A stretch of 64,000 bases of DNA from Sphingobium sp. CECT 9361 (GCF_918741285.1 NZ_CAKKNC010000001.1:434001-498000), one strand, 5' to 3'; shown: positions 35,793-46,046, counted from the first letter of the stretch. The notes: a model not told the origin generated them from the letters alone. Program-made: numbers and translations.

Positions 35793-36752
35793 TCATGGCT
35801 TATAGTCCGGCAGCTTGGGCGATCCGATCAGCGATCCGGCCCCCTGCTGGTCCAGTTTTTCGGAAATCGCGCGAAAAGATCGTGTCATTTCGCGCAGGTC
35901 GTGCACCAGCGCGCCGACTTCGGGCATCGTCTGTTGCGAGAAGGCACGGACGCCCGGCTGTGCTTCGGCTAGTGTCTTGTCGAGCGTATCAAGGCTCTTC
36001 GTCGCCGATTGTACGGTCTTGCGCAGGTCGGCGGTGAGGGGGCGCCCTTCCTCGTTCAGCAGAGCGTTGGTCGAAGCCGTCAGCTTGGCGATCTCATCGG
36101 CGGCAAGCCCTGCCTTCTGCACCATCAACCGGGTCTCGGCCAATGTTGCGGCGATCTCCGGCCCGCGGTCCGCAAGGTTGCCCGACAGGCGATCGACATT
36201 GCGCAGGATGCCGGTGATGCTTTCCTGATTCTTGTCGCTCAGCGTTTCGGTCAGACGCTCGGTGAGAGTCGACAGGCGCTGAAGCAATTGCGGTGCGCTG
36301 TTCAGCAATTCGCCGAATGCGCCGGGCTTGGTCGGGATGACCGGCACGCCATCGGGGCAGGCCGACGCCGCGTTGGTCTCAGGACAGACAATTGGCGGTG
36401 CGCCCTTGACCGCGCCGTCCAGCACGATTTCGGAGAGGCCGGTAAAGCTGCCCTGAATGGTCGCGGTCGTGCCCTGCAGGATGGGGGTGCCTTCCTTCAC
36501 GGTGATCCGCACCTTCACAAAGCCGGGATCGCGCTTCCACAGTTCGATATTCTTGATCTGGCCGGATGGCACACCAGCAAAGGTAACTGCCGATCCCTTG
36601 GCCAGCCCATTGACGGATTGCTTGAAGTAGATGTCATATTCGACATCGTTGCCGCCCGACACGCGGGAGAACCAGAAGGCAGCGATCATGATCGCGGCGA
36701 GCAATATCAGCACCACCGATCCGACAAGCACATTGTTCGAACGTGTTTCCAT
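35793..36752 (-). CDS. MCE-family periplasmic lipid transport protein (MlaD-like)
   Basis: 319 residues from ATG at 36752 (METRSNNVLVGSVVL). One N-terminal transmembrane helix (about 8-28), an MCE/MlaD domain (about 40-120: YFKQSVNGLAKGSAVTFAGV, GTTATIQGSFTGLSEIVLDG), and a long helical C-terminal region (about 160-300) of the kind that forms the tunnel in MCE proteins. It would carry phospholipids between membranes together with the ATPase and permease encoded just upstream (five bases away). Confidence 0.9.
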   Translation of the reverse strand: METRSNNVLVGSVVLILLAAIMIAAFWFSRVSGGNDVEYDIYFKQSVNGLAKGSAVTFAGVPSGQIKNIELWKRDPGFVKVRITVKEGTPILQGTTATIQGSFTGLSEIVLDGAVKGAPPIVCPETNAASACPDGVPVIPTKPGAFGELLNSAPQLLQRLSTLTERLTETLSDKNQESITGILRNVDRLSGNLADRGPEIAATLAETRLMVQKAGLAADEIAKLTASTNALLNEEGRPLTADLRKTVQSATKSLDTLDKTLAEAQPGVRAFSQQTMPEVGALVHDLREMTRSFRAISEKLDQQGAGSLIGSPKLPDYKP

Positions 36753-36757
36753 GATCC

Positions 36758-37636
36758 CTACTGCCTTTCCGCCGGTGCGTCGCCGCCCGACGATATTGAA
36801 TGCCGCTGCTGGGCAGAGACCGCTGCGCGTCCACGCGGTCCGTTGAAATATTCCTGAATCCACGGGTGATCGGTCGCGAGCAACTCGTCAATCGTACCCA
36901 CCGCGATGATTTTCCTGTCCGCGATCACCGCGACCCGGTCGCAGATGGAAAACAGCGTGTCGAGGTCGTGGGTGATAAGGAACACCGTCAGCCCCAGCGT
37001 CTTCTGCAACTGCCGCGTCTGTTCGTCGAACGCCGCCGCGCCGATGGGGTCCAGCCCCGCTGTCGGCTCGTCAAGGAACAGCAGGTCGGGATCGAGCGCC
37101 AGGGCGCGTGCCAGACCGGCGCGCTTGCGCATCCCGCCCGACAGTTCGGAGGGATATTTCGGACCCGCCTCGCACGGCAATCCCGTCATGCGGATCTTGA
37201 ACGCAGCGATTTCGTCGCGCAATTGCGGGCCGATATTGGGATAATATTCGCGCAAGGGCACTTCGACATTTTCGGCCACAGTCAGCGTCGAGAACAGCGC
37301 GCCGCCCTGAAACAGCACGCCCCAGCGCTTGCGAATGGCCAGCGCTTCTTCATCGTCCAGCCGACCGATCATCGGTTCGCCGAACACATGTACTTCGCCT
37401 TCGTCAGGGATCTGCAGCCCGATGATGGAGCGCATCAGCACCGACTTGCCGGTGCCCGATCCGCCAACGACGCCAAGGATCTCGCCCTTGCGTACGTCGA
37501 GGTCGAGCCCTTCGTGCACGACCTGATCGCCGAAGCTGTTGCGCAGCCCGCGCACGGAGATCGCGATATCGGACGAATTGACGGCCTCTTCCAGCCGCTT
37601 TTCGGTTTCCAGCGCCGCTTCTTCTTCGCTGGTCAT
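36758..37636 (-). CDS. mlaF: Lipid transport ABC ATPase (MlaF-like)
   Basis: 292 residues from ATG at 37636, which overlaps the permease stop in ATGA. Walker A GGSGTGKS at 58-65, signature LSGGMRKRA at 165-173 (the GGMRKR form is characteristic of MlaF/TTG2A ATPases), Walker B LLFLDEP at 185-191. An extra N-terminal 25 residues are acidic. It powers MlaE-type phospholipid movement at the inner membrane. Confidence 0.93.
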   Translation of the reverse strand: MTSEEEAALETEKRLEEAVNSSDIAISVRGLRNSFGDQVVHEGLDLDVRKGEILGVVGGSGTGKSVLMRSIIGLQIPDEGEVHVFGEPMIGRLDDEEALAIRKRWGVLFQGGALFSTLTVAENVEVPLREYYPNIGPQLRDEIAAFKIRMTGLPCEAGPKYPSELSGGMRKRAGLARALALDPDLLFLDEPTAGLDPIGAAAFDEQTRQLQKTLGLTVFLITHDLDTLFSICDRVAVIADRKIIAVGTIDELLATDHPWIQEYFNGPRGRAAVSAQQRHSISSGGDAPAERQ

Positions 37637-38742
37637 ATCCAGCCTACCCATGTGAAGAACACTGCGAAAAAGGCGTCGAGCACGATGACGATAAAGATCG
37701 CCTGCACCACAGCAGCGGTGGTGCGGTTGCCCACTTCCTCGGCGTTGGCCTTGACCTGCAATCCCTGGAAGCAGCCGGTGATAGCGATGATCAGGCCGAA
37801 GACGGGTGCCTTGATCATGCCGACATACACGTCGGTGATCGGCACCACTTCACGGATACGCTGAACGAAGGTGACCGGCGGAATGTCGAGCGCCACGGCG
37901 CACAGGAAGCCGCCGCCGATGATCGCCACGATGGAGGCATAGAAGCCGAGCAGCGGCATCATCACCACCGCCGCAATGACGCGCGGCATCACCAATGCTT
38001 CCATCGGCGAGACGCCAATTGTGCGCATTGCGTCGATTTCCTCGGTCAGCTTCATCGTGCCAAGCTGCGCCGCGAAGGCCGAACCCGAGCGTCCCGCAAC
38101 CATGATTGCGGTCATCAGCACGCCGAGCTCACGGAAGGTCAGGCGACCGACAAGGTTGATCGTCATCACTTCCAGCCCGAACTGGCGCAACTGCACCGAT
38201 CCCTGCTGTGCGATGACGATACCGATCAGGAAACTCATCAGGCCGATGATGGCAAGCGCGGACACGCCCACCACTTCGAGCCGCTGGACAACCGCATGGA
38301 CCCGCACCCGGCTGGGGTGCCGGATCATCGACCATGCGGTAATCAGCGTCGCGCCGAAAAAGCCCAGCAGCCCGTACATGGTCTCACCGGCAATCCGCGT
38401 CGCGGCGCCGATTTCGCCCAGTACTCGCAGGAGCGGCGGACTGGCATCGGGGCGGATCGATACCGGATCCTCGTCCTTGCCCACTTCGGCGATCAGGCGG
38501 GCGGCGTCGTCGCTCGCGCCTTCCAATTGTGCGCCGTGGCGCGCGGCAAACCGATGGATGATCCACGCGCCGATAGTGTCGATATGCGTCACCCCGGCCA
38601 TATCGACCCGTCCGACAGGGCCGCTTACCGCGTCGAGCCGGTCCGGCAAGGTGTCGAGATGCGCCACTGCGAAATTACCGGACAGGCGGACGATCGCGAC
38701 ATCGTCACGTCTTTCCTCCTGAAAGTCGGCTGATTGCATCAT
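37633..38742 (-). CDS. mlaE: Lipid transport permease with N-terminal STAS domain (MlaB-MlaE fusion)
   Basis: 369 residues. Residues about 1-95 are a STAS domain like MlaB (VAIVRLSGNFAVAHLD, GRVDMAGVTHIDTIGAWII), fused to a MlaE permease (about 115-369) with GLMSFLIGIVIAQQGSVQL, the conserved RELGVLMTAIMVAGRSGSAFAA and EIDAMRTIGVSPMEALVMPR. Because the STAS part is fused, no separate mlaB is needed. It is the first gene of the operon permease-ATPase-MCE-lipoprotein; MlaA and MlaC are not encoded nearby. Confidence 0.94.
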   Translation of the reverse strand: MMQSADFQEERRDDVAIVRLSGNFAVAHLDTLPDRLDAVSGPVGRVDMAGVTHIDTIGAWIIHRFAARHGAQLEGASDDAARLIAEVGKDEDPVSIRPDASPPLLRVLGEIGAATRIAGETMYGLLGFFGATLITAWSMIRHPSRVRVHAVVQRLEVVGVSALAIIGLMSFLIGIVIAQQGSVQLRQFGLEVMTINLVGRLTFRELGVLMTAIMVAGRSGSAFAAQLGTMKLTEEIDAMRTIGVSPMEALVMPRVIAAVVMMPLLGFYASIVAIIGGGFLCAVALDIPPVTFVQRIREVVPITDVYVGMIKAPVFGLIIAITGCFQGLQVKANAEEVGNRTTAAVVQAIFIVIVLDAFFAVFFTWVGWI

Positions 38743-38840
38743 GTGGCTGGTTTACTGGTCCATTATCGGTTGCACGGCAAGCCGAAATGGCCCATCTTTG
38801 AGACAGAACGAAGGCAAGCCATGAAAGTTTCGGAAGCGAC

Positions 38841-39557
38841 ATGGCAACACAGCAAACATGCAGCGTTTCATCTTCGATGCACTCAATTTCCAAAATCGCC
38901 ATTTACGACATGGACCGCACGGTTACGGTTTCGGGCACCTATAGCGGGTTCCTGATGCATATTGTGTGGGCGATTTCGCCGTGGCGGCTGATCTTTTTGC
39001 CGCTCATCCCCCTTGTGATGCTGGCCTATGTTCTGCGCCTGATCGACCGTTCGCGGTTGAAGGAATGGAACCAGACGCTGATGATCGGCCACAAGGTCCG
39101 GCGGGAAAAACTGACGCCGCATATCGAAAGCTATGCCGACAAGGTGATGGCGCACAACATGCGCAGGGGTGCGCTGGCGCAAGTCGCGCAGGACAGGGCG
39201 GATGGCTATCACCTCGTCCTCGCTACGGCATCGTACCGGCTCTATGTGGAGGCTATCGCCAAGCGGCTCGGCTTCGACACGGTTATCGCGACCGACCATT
39301 TGAGCCAGGATCTCGACTATGTCCGGGCGCGGATTTCAGGTGAGAATTGCTATGACGAAGGCAAGCTGCGGATGATCGAAGCGTGGATGGCCGCACAGGG
39401 CATCGCGCGCAGCCAGACGCACATCCGCGCTTATTCCGATCATGTGTCCGATGCGCCGATGCTGGCCTTTGCCGACGAACCCCATGCGGCCAACCCCCAT
39501 AAGGCGCTGGCCGTGCTGGCAGCGCAAAAGGGTTGGCCGCGAGTCGACTGGGTTTAA
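38841..39557 (+). CDS. HAD-IB family phosphatase (phosphoserine phosphatase-like)
   Basis: 238 residues. Motif I is YDMDRTVT near residue 22 (nucleophile and acid/base Asp); motif III/IV is EGKLRMIEAW and AYSDHVSDAPMLAFAD, where the DHVSDAP segment gives the metal-binding aspartates. A hydrophobic insertion (IVWAISPWRLIFLPLIPLVM, about 42-61) in the cap region suggests membrane contact. The family includes SerB and lyso-phosphatide phosphatases; substrate unknown. Divergent from the lipid transporter operon and overlapping the next minus gene by four bases at its end. Confidence 0.82.
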   Translation: MATQQTCSVSSSMHSISKIAIYDMDRTVTVSGTYSGFLMHIVWAISPWRLIFLPLIPLVMLAYVLRLIDRSRLKEWNQTLMIGHKVRREKLTPHIESYADKVMAHNMRRGALAQVAQDRADGYHLVLATASYRLYVEAIAKRLGFDTVIATDHLSQDLDYVRARISGENCYDEGKLRMIEAWMAAQGIARSQTHIRAYSDHVSDAPMLAFADEPHAANPHKALAVLAAQKGWPRVDWV

Positions 39558-40888
39558 CCGATTGCTTCCAATGCCTGATTGAAGTCGGCGATCAAATCGT
39601 CGGCGTCTTCGCAGCCGATGGAAATGCGGACCATGTTGTCACCGATATCCAGCGCCTTCTTGCGCTCGGCAGGGACCGACAGATGCGTCATCGCTGCAGG
39701 ATGGCTGGCGAGCGTTTCGGTGCCGCCCAGACTGACGGCCAGCTTGGCGATCTTGAGGGCGTCGAGAAACGCAAAGCTCTCCGCTTCGCCGCCTTTGAGA
39801 TACAGCGAGAAGGTCGATCCCGCGCCGGTGCAGTGCCGGTCGTAAATATCCTGCTGCCGCGCGTCGGACGGGAAGCCGAGATAGACGATCTTTTCCACCT
39901 GCGGCTGATCGCGCAGCCAGGCGCACACCTTCGCCGCATTCTCGCCCGCGCGGCTCATACGCAGTTCGAGCGTTTCGAGGCTGCGCAATAGCATCCATGC
40001 GCTGTGCGGGTCGAGGATGGTGCCGATGGTGTTGCGCATCATGCGGATCGCGTCGATCAGCTTCTGATTGCCCAGCGCGCCGCCCGCGACCAGATCGCTA
40101 TGCCCGCCTGCATATTTGGTGAGGCTGTAGACGACCAGATCCGCGCCATGCGCCAGCGGCTTGTGCCACAGCGGGCCCAGGAACGTGTTGTCGATGACGA
40201 TGGGCGGCTGATGATCGTCGCCCGCGAACAGGGCGTTGCGGCGTGCAACGACCGCTTCGACATCGACCAGCACGTTGGTCGGGTTAGCGGGGCTTTCCAG
40301 ATAGATCATCGCGACCCGGCCCTTCGCCTTGGCCGCTTCGATAACTGCGCCGATTTCTTCCTCGGTCGCTGCTGCCGGGAAATCGAGCCAATGGACGCCG
40401 AATTTGCCGAGAATACGCCCGATCAGTCCTTCGGTCGCGGCGTATAGCGGCGCGCTATGGACGATCACGTCACCCGGCTGGACGAGGGCCAGCATCGTCG
40501 TCGCGATGGCCGACATGCCGCTGGAAAACAGCAGCGCATCGTCGGCATCTTCCCAGACAGCCAGACGATCTTCGGCGATTTCCTGATTGGGACCGTTGAA
40601 GCGGGAATAGACCAGCCCTTCCGACCCGCCGGGGCGGATGCCGGTCACGCCTTCGAAATGGCGCTTGCCCGCCGCCGCGCTTTCGAAAGCGAAGGTGGAG
40701 GTGAGGAAGATCGGCGGCTTGAGCGAACCTTCGGACAGCGCCGGGTCATAGCCATGGCCCATCATCAGCGTAGCAGGCTTCAGCTTGCGGCCGCCGATTT
40801 CCATGATGTCGGCCTTGGGGCGTCGGCGCTGGGTGACGCCGGTCATTTCAGCTTCGGTGGTGGGTGCTTTGGGGGTTTCGTCGGTCAT
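39554..40888 (-). CDS. Cystathionine gamma-synthase-family PLP enzyme
   Basis: 444 residues, somewhat longer than usual because of an N-terminal extension of about 35 residues before GGRKLKPATLMMGHG. PLP fold type I, Cys/Met metabolism family: YSRFNGPN near 94-101, SSGMSAIATTMLAL near 122, ESPANPTNVLVD near 198 and Schiff-base Lys258 in YSLTKYAGGHSD. It could be cystathionine gamma-synthase, beta-lyase or methionine gamma-lyase; sequence alone does not decide. GAGAGGA precedes the ATG. A promoter and a small palindrome lie upstream. Confidence 0.87.
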   Translation of the reverse strand: MTDETPKAPTTEAEMTGVTQRRRPKADIMEIGGRKLKPATLMMGHGYDPALSEGSLKPPIFLTSTFAFESAAAGKRHFEGVTGIRPGGSEGLVYSRFNGPNQEIAEDRLAVWEDADDALLFSSGMSAIATTMLALVQPGDVIVHSAPLYAATEGLIGRILGKFGVHWLDFPAAATEEEIGAVIEAAKAKGRVAMIYLESPANPTNVLVDVEAVVARRNALFAGDDHQPPIVIDNTFLGPLWHKPLAHGADLVVYSLTKYAGGHSDLVAGGALGNQKLIDAIRMMRNTIGTILDPHSAWMLLRSLETLELRMSRAGENAAKVCAWLRDQPQVEKIVYLGFPSDARQQDIYDRHCTGAGSTFSLYLKGGEAESFAFLDALKIAKLAVSLGGTETLASHPAAMTHLSVPAERKKALDIGDNMVRISIGCEDADDLIADFNQALEAIG

Positions 40889-40901
40889 GTCGATCCTCTC
40901 G

Positions 40902-40961
40902 GCGCGATTGTCGCGCTGTAATTTAATGACCCTATCTTGAAACCTTATTTCCTGTAGTCAA
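40902..40961 (-). promoter_or_regulatory. Probable promoter and operator-like hairpin of the PLP-enzyme gene
   Basis: On the minus strand TTGACT (40961-40956) and AAGATA (40938-40933) are spaced by 17 bases. Between this promoter and the start codon lies GCGCGA-CAA-TCGCGC (40916-40902), a perfect 6-bp hairpin that may be an operator or a leader structure. No SAM riboswitch consensus is visible in the 100-base gap. Confidence 0.45.
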
Positions 40962-40988
40962 TCCCCCGGGCGATGCGCCGTGGCGCGA

Positions 40989-41759
40989 TCAGGCTGTGGC
41001 GGATAGGCCGATCAGCGAAATCTGCCGCCCATAGCCGCCTTCCCCCTGAAGGCAGGAGCGGCGGTAGCTGAAGAAGCGATCCGGCTGGCTGCATGTGTCC
41101 TCACCCAGTGCTTCGACTCGCCCGACGCCTGCCGACGCCAGCCGCGCGGCGACATAGGCTTCGATGTCGAACATGCGATGCCCCGGCTTGCCCATGCCGA
41201 AAAAGCGCTCATTGGCGGCATCGGCTTCCTCGAAGCGGATCGCGAAATCGTCGCCCACTTCATAGGAGCGGCGGGCGATGCACGGTCCGATGGCGCAGGC
41301 GATGCGGGAGCGATCCGAGCCCAGTGCCTCCATCGCTGCAATCGTGCGGTCGGTCACGCCATAAAGCGCGCCTTTCCAACCGGCATGGGCTGCGCCGACG
41401 ACACCGGCCTCCCGGTCTGCGAACAGCACGGGGACGCAATCGGCGGTCAGTATTCCAAGCAGCAAGCCCGGTCGATCGGTGACGAGTGCGTCCGCTTCCG
41501 GGCGCTCCTCTTCGGCAATGGCGTGCGTCACGGTGACGACGTCGGGCGAATGGACTTGCCGCACCGTCACCAGCGCCGCGTCCGGTAGCACTGCGTCGCG
41601 GGCAATGTCACGATTGCGCAGGATCGCGGCGCGGTCGTCATCCGATCCCAGCCCGACATTCAGCCCCGCATACAGCCCGGTCGAAACGCCGCCGCGCCGT
41701 CCCAGAAACCCGTGCGGCACGCCATCCAGCGCGGCGGCAGTCAAACGGTCCACGGTCAT
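40989..41759 (-). CDS. pgeF: Multicopper polyphenol oxidase/laccase-domain protein (PgeF, YfiH family)
   Basis: 256 residues of the DUF152/YfiH family. Metal-site segments are HAGWKGALYGV near 129 and ADCVPVLFAD near 105, plus QVHSPDVV near 68. Members were described as purine nucleoside phosphorylases and as a peptidoglycan editing factor that keeps L-Ala in cell-wall precursors; both activities are family knowledge. The start overlaps the MidA stop by four bases, third gene of lgt-midA-pgeF. Confidence 0.9.
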   Translation of the reverse strand: MTVDRLTAAALDGVPHGFLGRRGGVSTGLYAGLNVGLGSDDDRAAILRNRDIARDAVLPDAALVTVRQVHSPDVVTVTHAIAEEERPEADALVTDRPGLLLGILTADCVPVLFADREAGVVGAAHAGWKGALYGVTDRTIAAMEALGSDRSRIACAIGPCIARRSYEVGDDFAIRFEEADAANERFFGMGKPGHRMFDIEAYVAARLASAGVGRVEALGEDTCSQPDRFFSYRRSCLQGEGGYGRQISLIGLSATA

Positions 41760-42835
41760 TGCAAAAATCCTTCCGGCACGGCCCAGTCAGGATGGACGAA
41801 CGCCATCACCTTGAACAAAGCGCCCATCTGCTCCGGCGCGACGAGACGCATGCGGGCGGCGGTGACATCGTCCGCGCGCTCCGGCGATTGCCGCGCCAGT
41901 TGTGCGGCGCGCGCATCGATGCCCAGCGCCTTCAGGAAATCGCCTTGCCCGACCGGACCGAATACCTGCAACCCTGCCTGCCGCGCCATATTGCCGATGA
42001 TGTTAAAATCGACATGGGTTGTAAGGTCGCTTTCGCCGACGTCGGCAAAGGGATCGACCTTTTCATGGTCGCGCACCGCCTGCAGCGTGTCGCCCGCCGC
42101 CGGTCCGACATAGCCATAATCGACAATCAGCGCGATTCCGCCTTGCCGTGCGATGCGGTTGGCGAGCGCCAAGGCAACCGTCGCGGCGGCGGGCGATATC
42201 TCGACAATCGAACCCACAGGGCTGTCGGCCAGCGCAGGCAATATCGCGCCATCCATTGCCCGATAGCCTGCTATCGCGCTGAACTGCTCGCCATCCTCCG
42301 CAATAACGACGCGCTCCCGCCAGCCCTTGTCCGTCCGCACGATCTGGCGCGTCGGCAGCGCATCGAAAAATTCATTGGCGACGATCAGCAACGGCCCCGT
42401 GTCGGGCAACGTCTCGATATCGTCATGATGCACCACCGTCGGCAATACCGCGCGCTGGCGGTCGCGCAGCACCGGACTGGTCTCGACGAAATGCGGCTTG
42501 GGCGCGAGGGCGGCGGCTTCCATTGCGCGCAAGGCATCGACCGCCAGCGTCCCGCGTCCCGGCCCCAGTTCGACATAGAGCGGTGCTGCGCGCCGGCCCG
42601 ACCGCTGCCACACATCGGCGAGGCACAGCCCGACCAGTTCGCCGAACATCTGGCTGATTTCCGGCGCGGTGATGAAGTCGCCTGCCGCGCCCAGCGGGTC
42701 GCGCGTGCCATAATAATGCGCGTTCGCTTCGGCCATATAGTGCGCGACCGAAATCGGTCCGCCTGCCTCGATCTGCGCCTTTAGCCTTTGGGCAAGCGGC
42801 AGGTCAGGGAAAGCGATCTCATGCGACACTGGCAC
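41756..42835 (-). CDS. MidA/NDUFAF7-family SAM-dependent methyltransferase
   Basis: 359 residues of the COG1565 (DUF185) family. SAM-binding motif [17 protein letters not shown] near residue 75, with [17 protein letters not shown] near 130 and [11 protein letters not shown] near 230. The mitochondrial homologue NDUFAF7 methylates an arginine of complex I subunit NDUFS2; the bacterial substrate is probably the same NuoD-type protein but this is inference. Overlaps lgt by 17 bases and pgeF by four. Confidence 0.9.
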   Translation of the reverse strand: MPVSHEIAFPDLPLAQRLKAQIEAGGPISVAHYMAEANAHYYGTRDPLGAAGDFITAPEISQMFGELVGLCLADVWQRSGRRAAPLYVELGPGRGTLAVDALRAMEAAALAPKPHFVETSPVLRDRQRAVLPTVVHHDDIETLPDTGPLLIVANEFFDALPTRQIVRTDKGWRERVVIAEDGEQFSAIAGYRAMDGAILPALADSPVGSIVEISPAAATVALALANRIARQGGIALIVDYGYVGPAAGDTLQAVRDHEKVDPFADVGESDLTTHVDFNIIGNMARQAGLQVFGPVGQGDFLKALGIDARAAQLARQSPERADDVTAARMRLVAPEQMGALFKVMAFVHPDWAVPEGFLQ

Positions 42836-43685
42836 TTCCGGCCGTCGCTTCGATCCGCTGGCGACGGCCCTTGGCAGTGAGGATCAGGTACAGGCCACCG
42901 ACGATCATCGGCAAGGTCAACCACTGGCCCATATGCAGCCCGGTCTCCTGCGCAAATTCTCTAAGCTGCACATCGGCTTCGCGGAAATATTCGACGAAGA
43001 AACGCGCGAGGCCGTATCCCAGCAGGAACGTGCCGACCAGCTTGCCCGGCTGATAGCGGGCAGCGGTTTTCCAGAACATATAGGCGAGGACCGCGAACAG
43101 CACCGGCCCTTCCAGCACCGCTTCGTACAACTGGCTGGGATGGCGCGGATCGGATCCGCCGGTGGGGAAGATGATTGCCCAGGGCACATCGGTTGCCTTG
43201 CCCCACAATTCCCCGTTCACGAAATTCGCCAGCCGCCCGAAGAACAGGCCGAAGGGAACGCAGCACGCCACGAAATCATGGACGCGCAGCCAGCTCAGCC
43301 CCTCCTTGCGCGAGAGGTAGATGATCCCGCAGGTCACGCCCAGCACCCCGCCATGGAAGGACATGCCGCCATTCCATAATTTCAGGATATCGAGCGGATG
43401 CGCGAAGATCGCCGGCTGATAGAAGATGACATAGGCCAACCGCCCGCCGATGATGATGCCCAGCGTTGCGTAGAAAATCATGTCGTCGGCATGGCGGCGG
43501 GCCATCGGCGAACCGGGCTGTGCGATCAGCTTCAGCAGATACCAGTAACCGACCAGAATCCCGGCCAGATAGGCCAGGCTGTACCATTTGAGCGTGAAGA
43601 AACCCAGGTTGAGCGCCACGGGGTCCAGCCCCAGATTTTCAAATTGTACGTATGCCGTAGCGTTAGCGGCGATCAGGTGGATCAA
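42819..43685 (-). CDS. lgt: Prolipoprotein diacylglyceryl transferase
   Basis: 288 residues from a TTG at 43685 preceded by GGGGAAAA. This start is chosen because the upstream ATG (43763) would overlap the divergent gene start, and because family proteins begin about ten residues before the [14 protein letters not shown] segment. Seven membrane helices; Lgt landmarks [26 protein letters not shown] and [13 protein letters not shown] are intact. It attaches diacylglycerol to lipobox cysteines, the substrates of which include at least two lipoproteins in this window. Confidence 0.93.
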   Translation of the reverse strand: MIHLIAANATAYVQFENLGLDPVALNLGFFTLKWYSLAYLAGILVGYWYLLKLIAQPGSPMARRHADDMIFYATLGIIIGGRLAYVIFYQPAIFAHPLDILKLWNGGMSFHGGVLGVTCGIIYLSRKEGLSWLRVHDFVACCVPFGLFFGRLANFVNGELWGKATDVPWAIIFPTGGSDPRHPSQLYEAVLEGPVLFAVLAYMFWKTAARYQPGKLVGTFLLGYGLARFFVEYFREADVQLREFAQETGLHMGQWLTLPMIVGGLYLILTAKGRRQRIEATAGSASVA

Positions 43686-43752
43686 GGCTTTTCCCCGGAA
43701 ATTTTCGCCTGCATAAAGGAGAATAAGCACAAGACCAAGTGGAGAGAGCAGG

Positions 43753-45477
43753 ATGGCGGACATTAGCGAAAGGCAGGATATTTCTGCCCGGCTCGACCGC
43801 GAAATGGACGATGCGATTGCCCGGATGACGGCCGCGCCCGACGGTCTGTTGCAACTCGGTACGATCGAGCAGCGCGGCGTGATGCTCCCTTATGTGGTGT
43901 CCGCGCCGCAGACCTTGCCTGCATTGTTCGCGACCTATTGCGCGCATTATGGGGACCGCGAATTTCTGGTCGATGGCGATGAACGGCTGACCTTTGTGCA
44001 GGCTTACGCAGCGGCGCGTCGGGCTGCCGGGGGGCTGGTTGCGGGCTATGGCGTGCAGAAGGGGGATCGCATTGGCCTTGCCGCGCGCAACGGTGCGGGC
44101 TGGGTCATCGCCTATATGGCGATCTGCATGGCGGGCGGTATCGCGACGTTGCTCAACGGCTGGTGGGGCGGCAACGAACTCGCCGAAGCGGTGGTCGAAA
44201 CGGGGTGCAGCATCGTTATCGCCGACGGTCGCCGCCATGCAGCGCTGGCCGAATGCGGGGTCGCCCATGGCGCGCGAATGATCCGCATCCGGCAGACCGT
44301 GGCGACGTCCGAAGGCCTTGCCGAACTCACCGAATTCGGTGGCGATGAAACGACGCCTTTGCCCGATGTGACGCCGCAGGACGATGCCACGATCTTGTTC
44401 ACTTCCGGTTCGACGGGGCGCAGCAAAGGCGCGCTGTCGGATCATTGCGCGGTGGTGCAAGGCACGCTCAATTTCGTGAGCGCGACGGTGAGCGTGCTCG
44501 ACACCTTCACCCGGCGCGGTGCCCCGCCCACCCATCTGCCCGCGACATTGGTCTGCGTCCCGCTGTTCCACGTAACGGCGGAAATTTCGGTCCTGCTGCA
44601 GAGCTTCTTTATCGGGCGAAAGCTGGTGATGATGGCGAAATGGGACGCCGAAGACGCGATGCGACTGATCGCGCGGGAGCAGATCACCTATTTCATCGGT
44701 GTCCCGCTGATGAGCTATGAACTCGCCACCCATCCCAAACGCGGGAGCTACGATCTTTCTACGCTGAAAGACGTAGCCTCAGGCGGCGCCCCCCGTCCGC
44801 CCGAGCAGGTGCGACGGATCGCGGAAGAATTGACGGGCGCCTATCCCGTCATCGGATATGGCCTGACCGAAACCAATGCCGTGGGATGCGGCAATTTCCG
44901 CGACGCCTATCTCGCCAAGCCCGCCAGCACGGGGCGCGCGACCAAGCCGCTGACCGAAGTCGCCATCGTCGATCCGGCGGGCGGCCATCTGCCCATTGGC
45001 CAGACGGGTGAAATCGCCATCCGCAGCGTCGCGAATATAAAGGGATACTGGAACCGCCCGGAAGACACTGCGGCGTTGTTCACGCCGGACGGCTTCGTGC
45101 GGACCGGCGACGTGGGATATATGGACGACGATGGCTATGTCTTCATCGTCGACCGGATCAAGGACATCATCATTCGTGGGGGCGAGAATATCGCCAGTCC
45201 CGAAGTCGAATCGGCGCTGTACGCGCATCCCTCCGTGCAGGAGTGCGCGGTGTTCGGGCAGAGCGATGCGCGGCTGGGTGAAGTGCCAGTCGCCGTGGTC
45301 CATCTGCGCCAAGGCACGCATGCGACCGCGCAGGAGCTGGGCGACTTTCTGATAACCAGACTGGCCGCGTTCAAACGGCCCGCCCGTATATGGATCGTGC
45401 CCGACCCCCTGCCGCGGCTTGGCACCGAGAAGGTGGACAAGCGCGCGTTAAAGGAGGCTTACGCGATCACCAACTGA
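43753..45477 (+). CDS. Class I adenylate-forming enzyme, acyl-CoA synthetase type
   Basis: 574 residues. P-loop-like A3 motif [17 protein letters not shown] near residue 215; A5 [11 protein letters not shown] near 370; A8 hinge [21 protein letters not shown] near 455; catalytic Lys in [13 protein letters not shown] near 564. All catalytic motifs are intact, so it should activate a carboxylic acid as acyl-AMP and make its CoA ester. Fatty or aromatic acid substrate cannot be told. Starts at ATG 43753, divergent from lgt. Confidence 0.9.
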   Translation: MADISERQDISARLDREMDDAIARMTAAPDGLLQLGTIEQRGVMLPYVVSAPQTLPALFATYCAHYGDREFLVDGDERLTFVQAYAAARRAAGGLVAGYGVQKGDRIGLAARNGAGWVIAYMAICMAGGIATLLNGWWGGNELAEAVVETGCSIVIADGRRHAALAECGVAHGARMIRIRQTVATSEGLAELTEFGGDETTPLPDVTPQDDATILFTSGSTGRSKGALSDHCAVVQGTLNFVSATVSVLDTFTRRGAPPTHLPATLVCVPLFHVTAEISVLLQSFFIGRKLVMMAKWDAEDAMRLIAREQITYFIGVPLMSYELATHPKRGSYDLSTLKDVASGGAPRPPEQVRRIAEELTGAYPVIGYGLTETNAVGCGNFRDAYLAKPASTGRATKPLTEVAIVDPAGGHLPIGQTGEIAIRSVANIKGYWNRPEDTAALFTPDGFVRTGDVGYMDDDGYVFIVDRIKDIIIRGGENIASPEVESALYAHPSVQECAVFGQSDARLGEVPVAVVHLRQGTHATAQELGDFLITRLAAFKRPARIWIVPDPLPRLGTEKVDKRALKEAYAITN

Positions 45478-45497
45478 CCGGTAAGCAGCCCGTTTGA

Positions 45498-46046
45498 TCA
45501 GAACGGGACTTCGTCGTCCAGATCGTTGCCGAAGCTGGGTGCGCTGCTGCCGCCACGCGCGCCGCTGCTGCTGCTGCGACCGCCGCCACCGCCGAAGTCA
45601 TCGTCATAGCCGCCGCTGCTTGCGCCGCCGCCCCAGCTATCGTTGCCGCTGGAGCGTCCGCCACCGCCGCCGCCCTGACCGCCGCCGCCACCGGGTGCGC
45701 CGTCCAGCATGGTCAGGACCGAGCCAAGACCCTGCAGCACGACTTCGGTGGAATAGCGGTCATTGCCCGACTGATCCTGCCACTTGCGGGTGCGAAGCTG
45801 TCCTTCGATATAGACCTTGCTGCCTTTGCGCAGGAAGCGTTCGGCGACGCCGACAAGACCTTCTGAAAAAATGGCGACCGTGTGCCATTCGGTCTTTTCC
45901 TTCTTCTCGCCGGTGTTGCGATCCTTCCAGCTTTCGGAGGTCGCGATGCGCAGATTGCACACCTTGCCGCCGTTCTGGAAGGATTTGACTTCCGGATCGG
46001 CGCCCAGATTGCCGACGAGAATGACCTTGTTAACCGAGCCTGCCAT
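45498..46046 (-). CDS. ssb: Single-stranded DNA-binding protein
   Basis: 182 residues. OB-fold domain at 1-115 ([49 protein letters not shown]), then a Gly/Ser-rich linker of about 60 residues (runs of Gly with Arg, Asp and Ser) and the conserved protein-interaction tip DLDDEVPF. The acidic tip binds replication and repair proteins. Convergent with the acyl-CoA synthetase gene 20 bases away. feoB is 27 bases downstream of its start region on the same strand. Confidence 0.96.
   Translation of the reverse strand: MAGSVNKVILVGNLGADPEVKSFQNGGKVCNLRIATSESWKDRNTGEKKEKTEWHTVAIFSEGLVGVAERFLRKGSKVYIEGQLRTRKWQDQSGNDRYSTEVVLQGLGSVLTMLDGAPGGGGGQGGGGGGRSSGNDSWGGGASSGGYDDDFGGGGGRSSSSGARGGSSAPSFGNDLDDEVPF

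Noticed and set aside
40889..40988. SAM-II-type riboswitch before the Cys/Met-metabolism enzyme
   Set aside because: The 100-base leader lacks the SAM-II consensus; only a promoter and a short palindrome are seen.
43686..43763. ATG start for lgt at 43763
   Set aside because: It overlaps the start of the divergent acyl-CoA synthetase; the TTG at 43685 fits the family N terminus and has a ribosome-binding site. A GTG between remains possible.
45489..45507. CCCGTT/AACGGG hairpin spanning the ssb stop as a terminator
   Set aside because: Only 6 bp and no T run on either strand.
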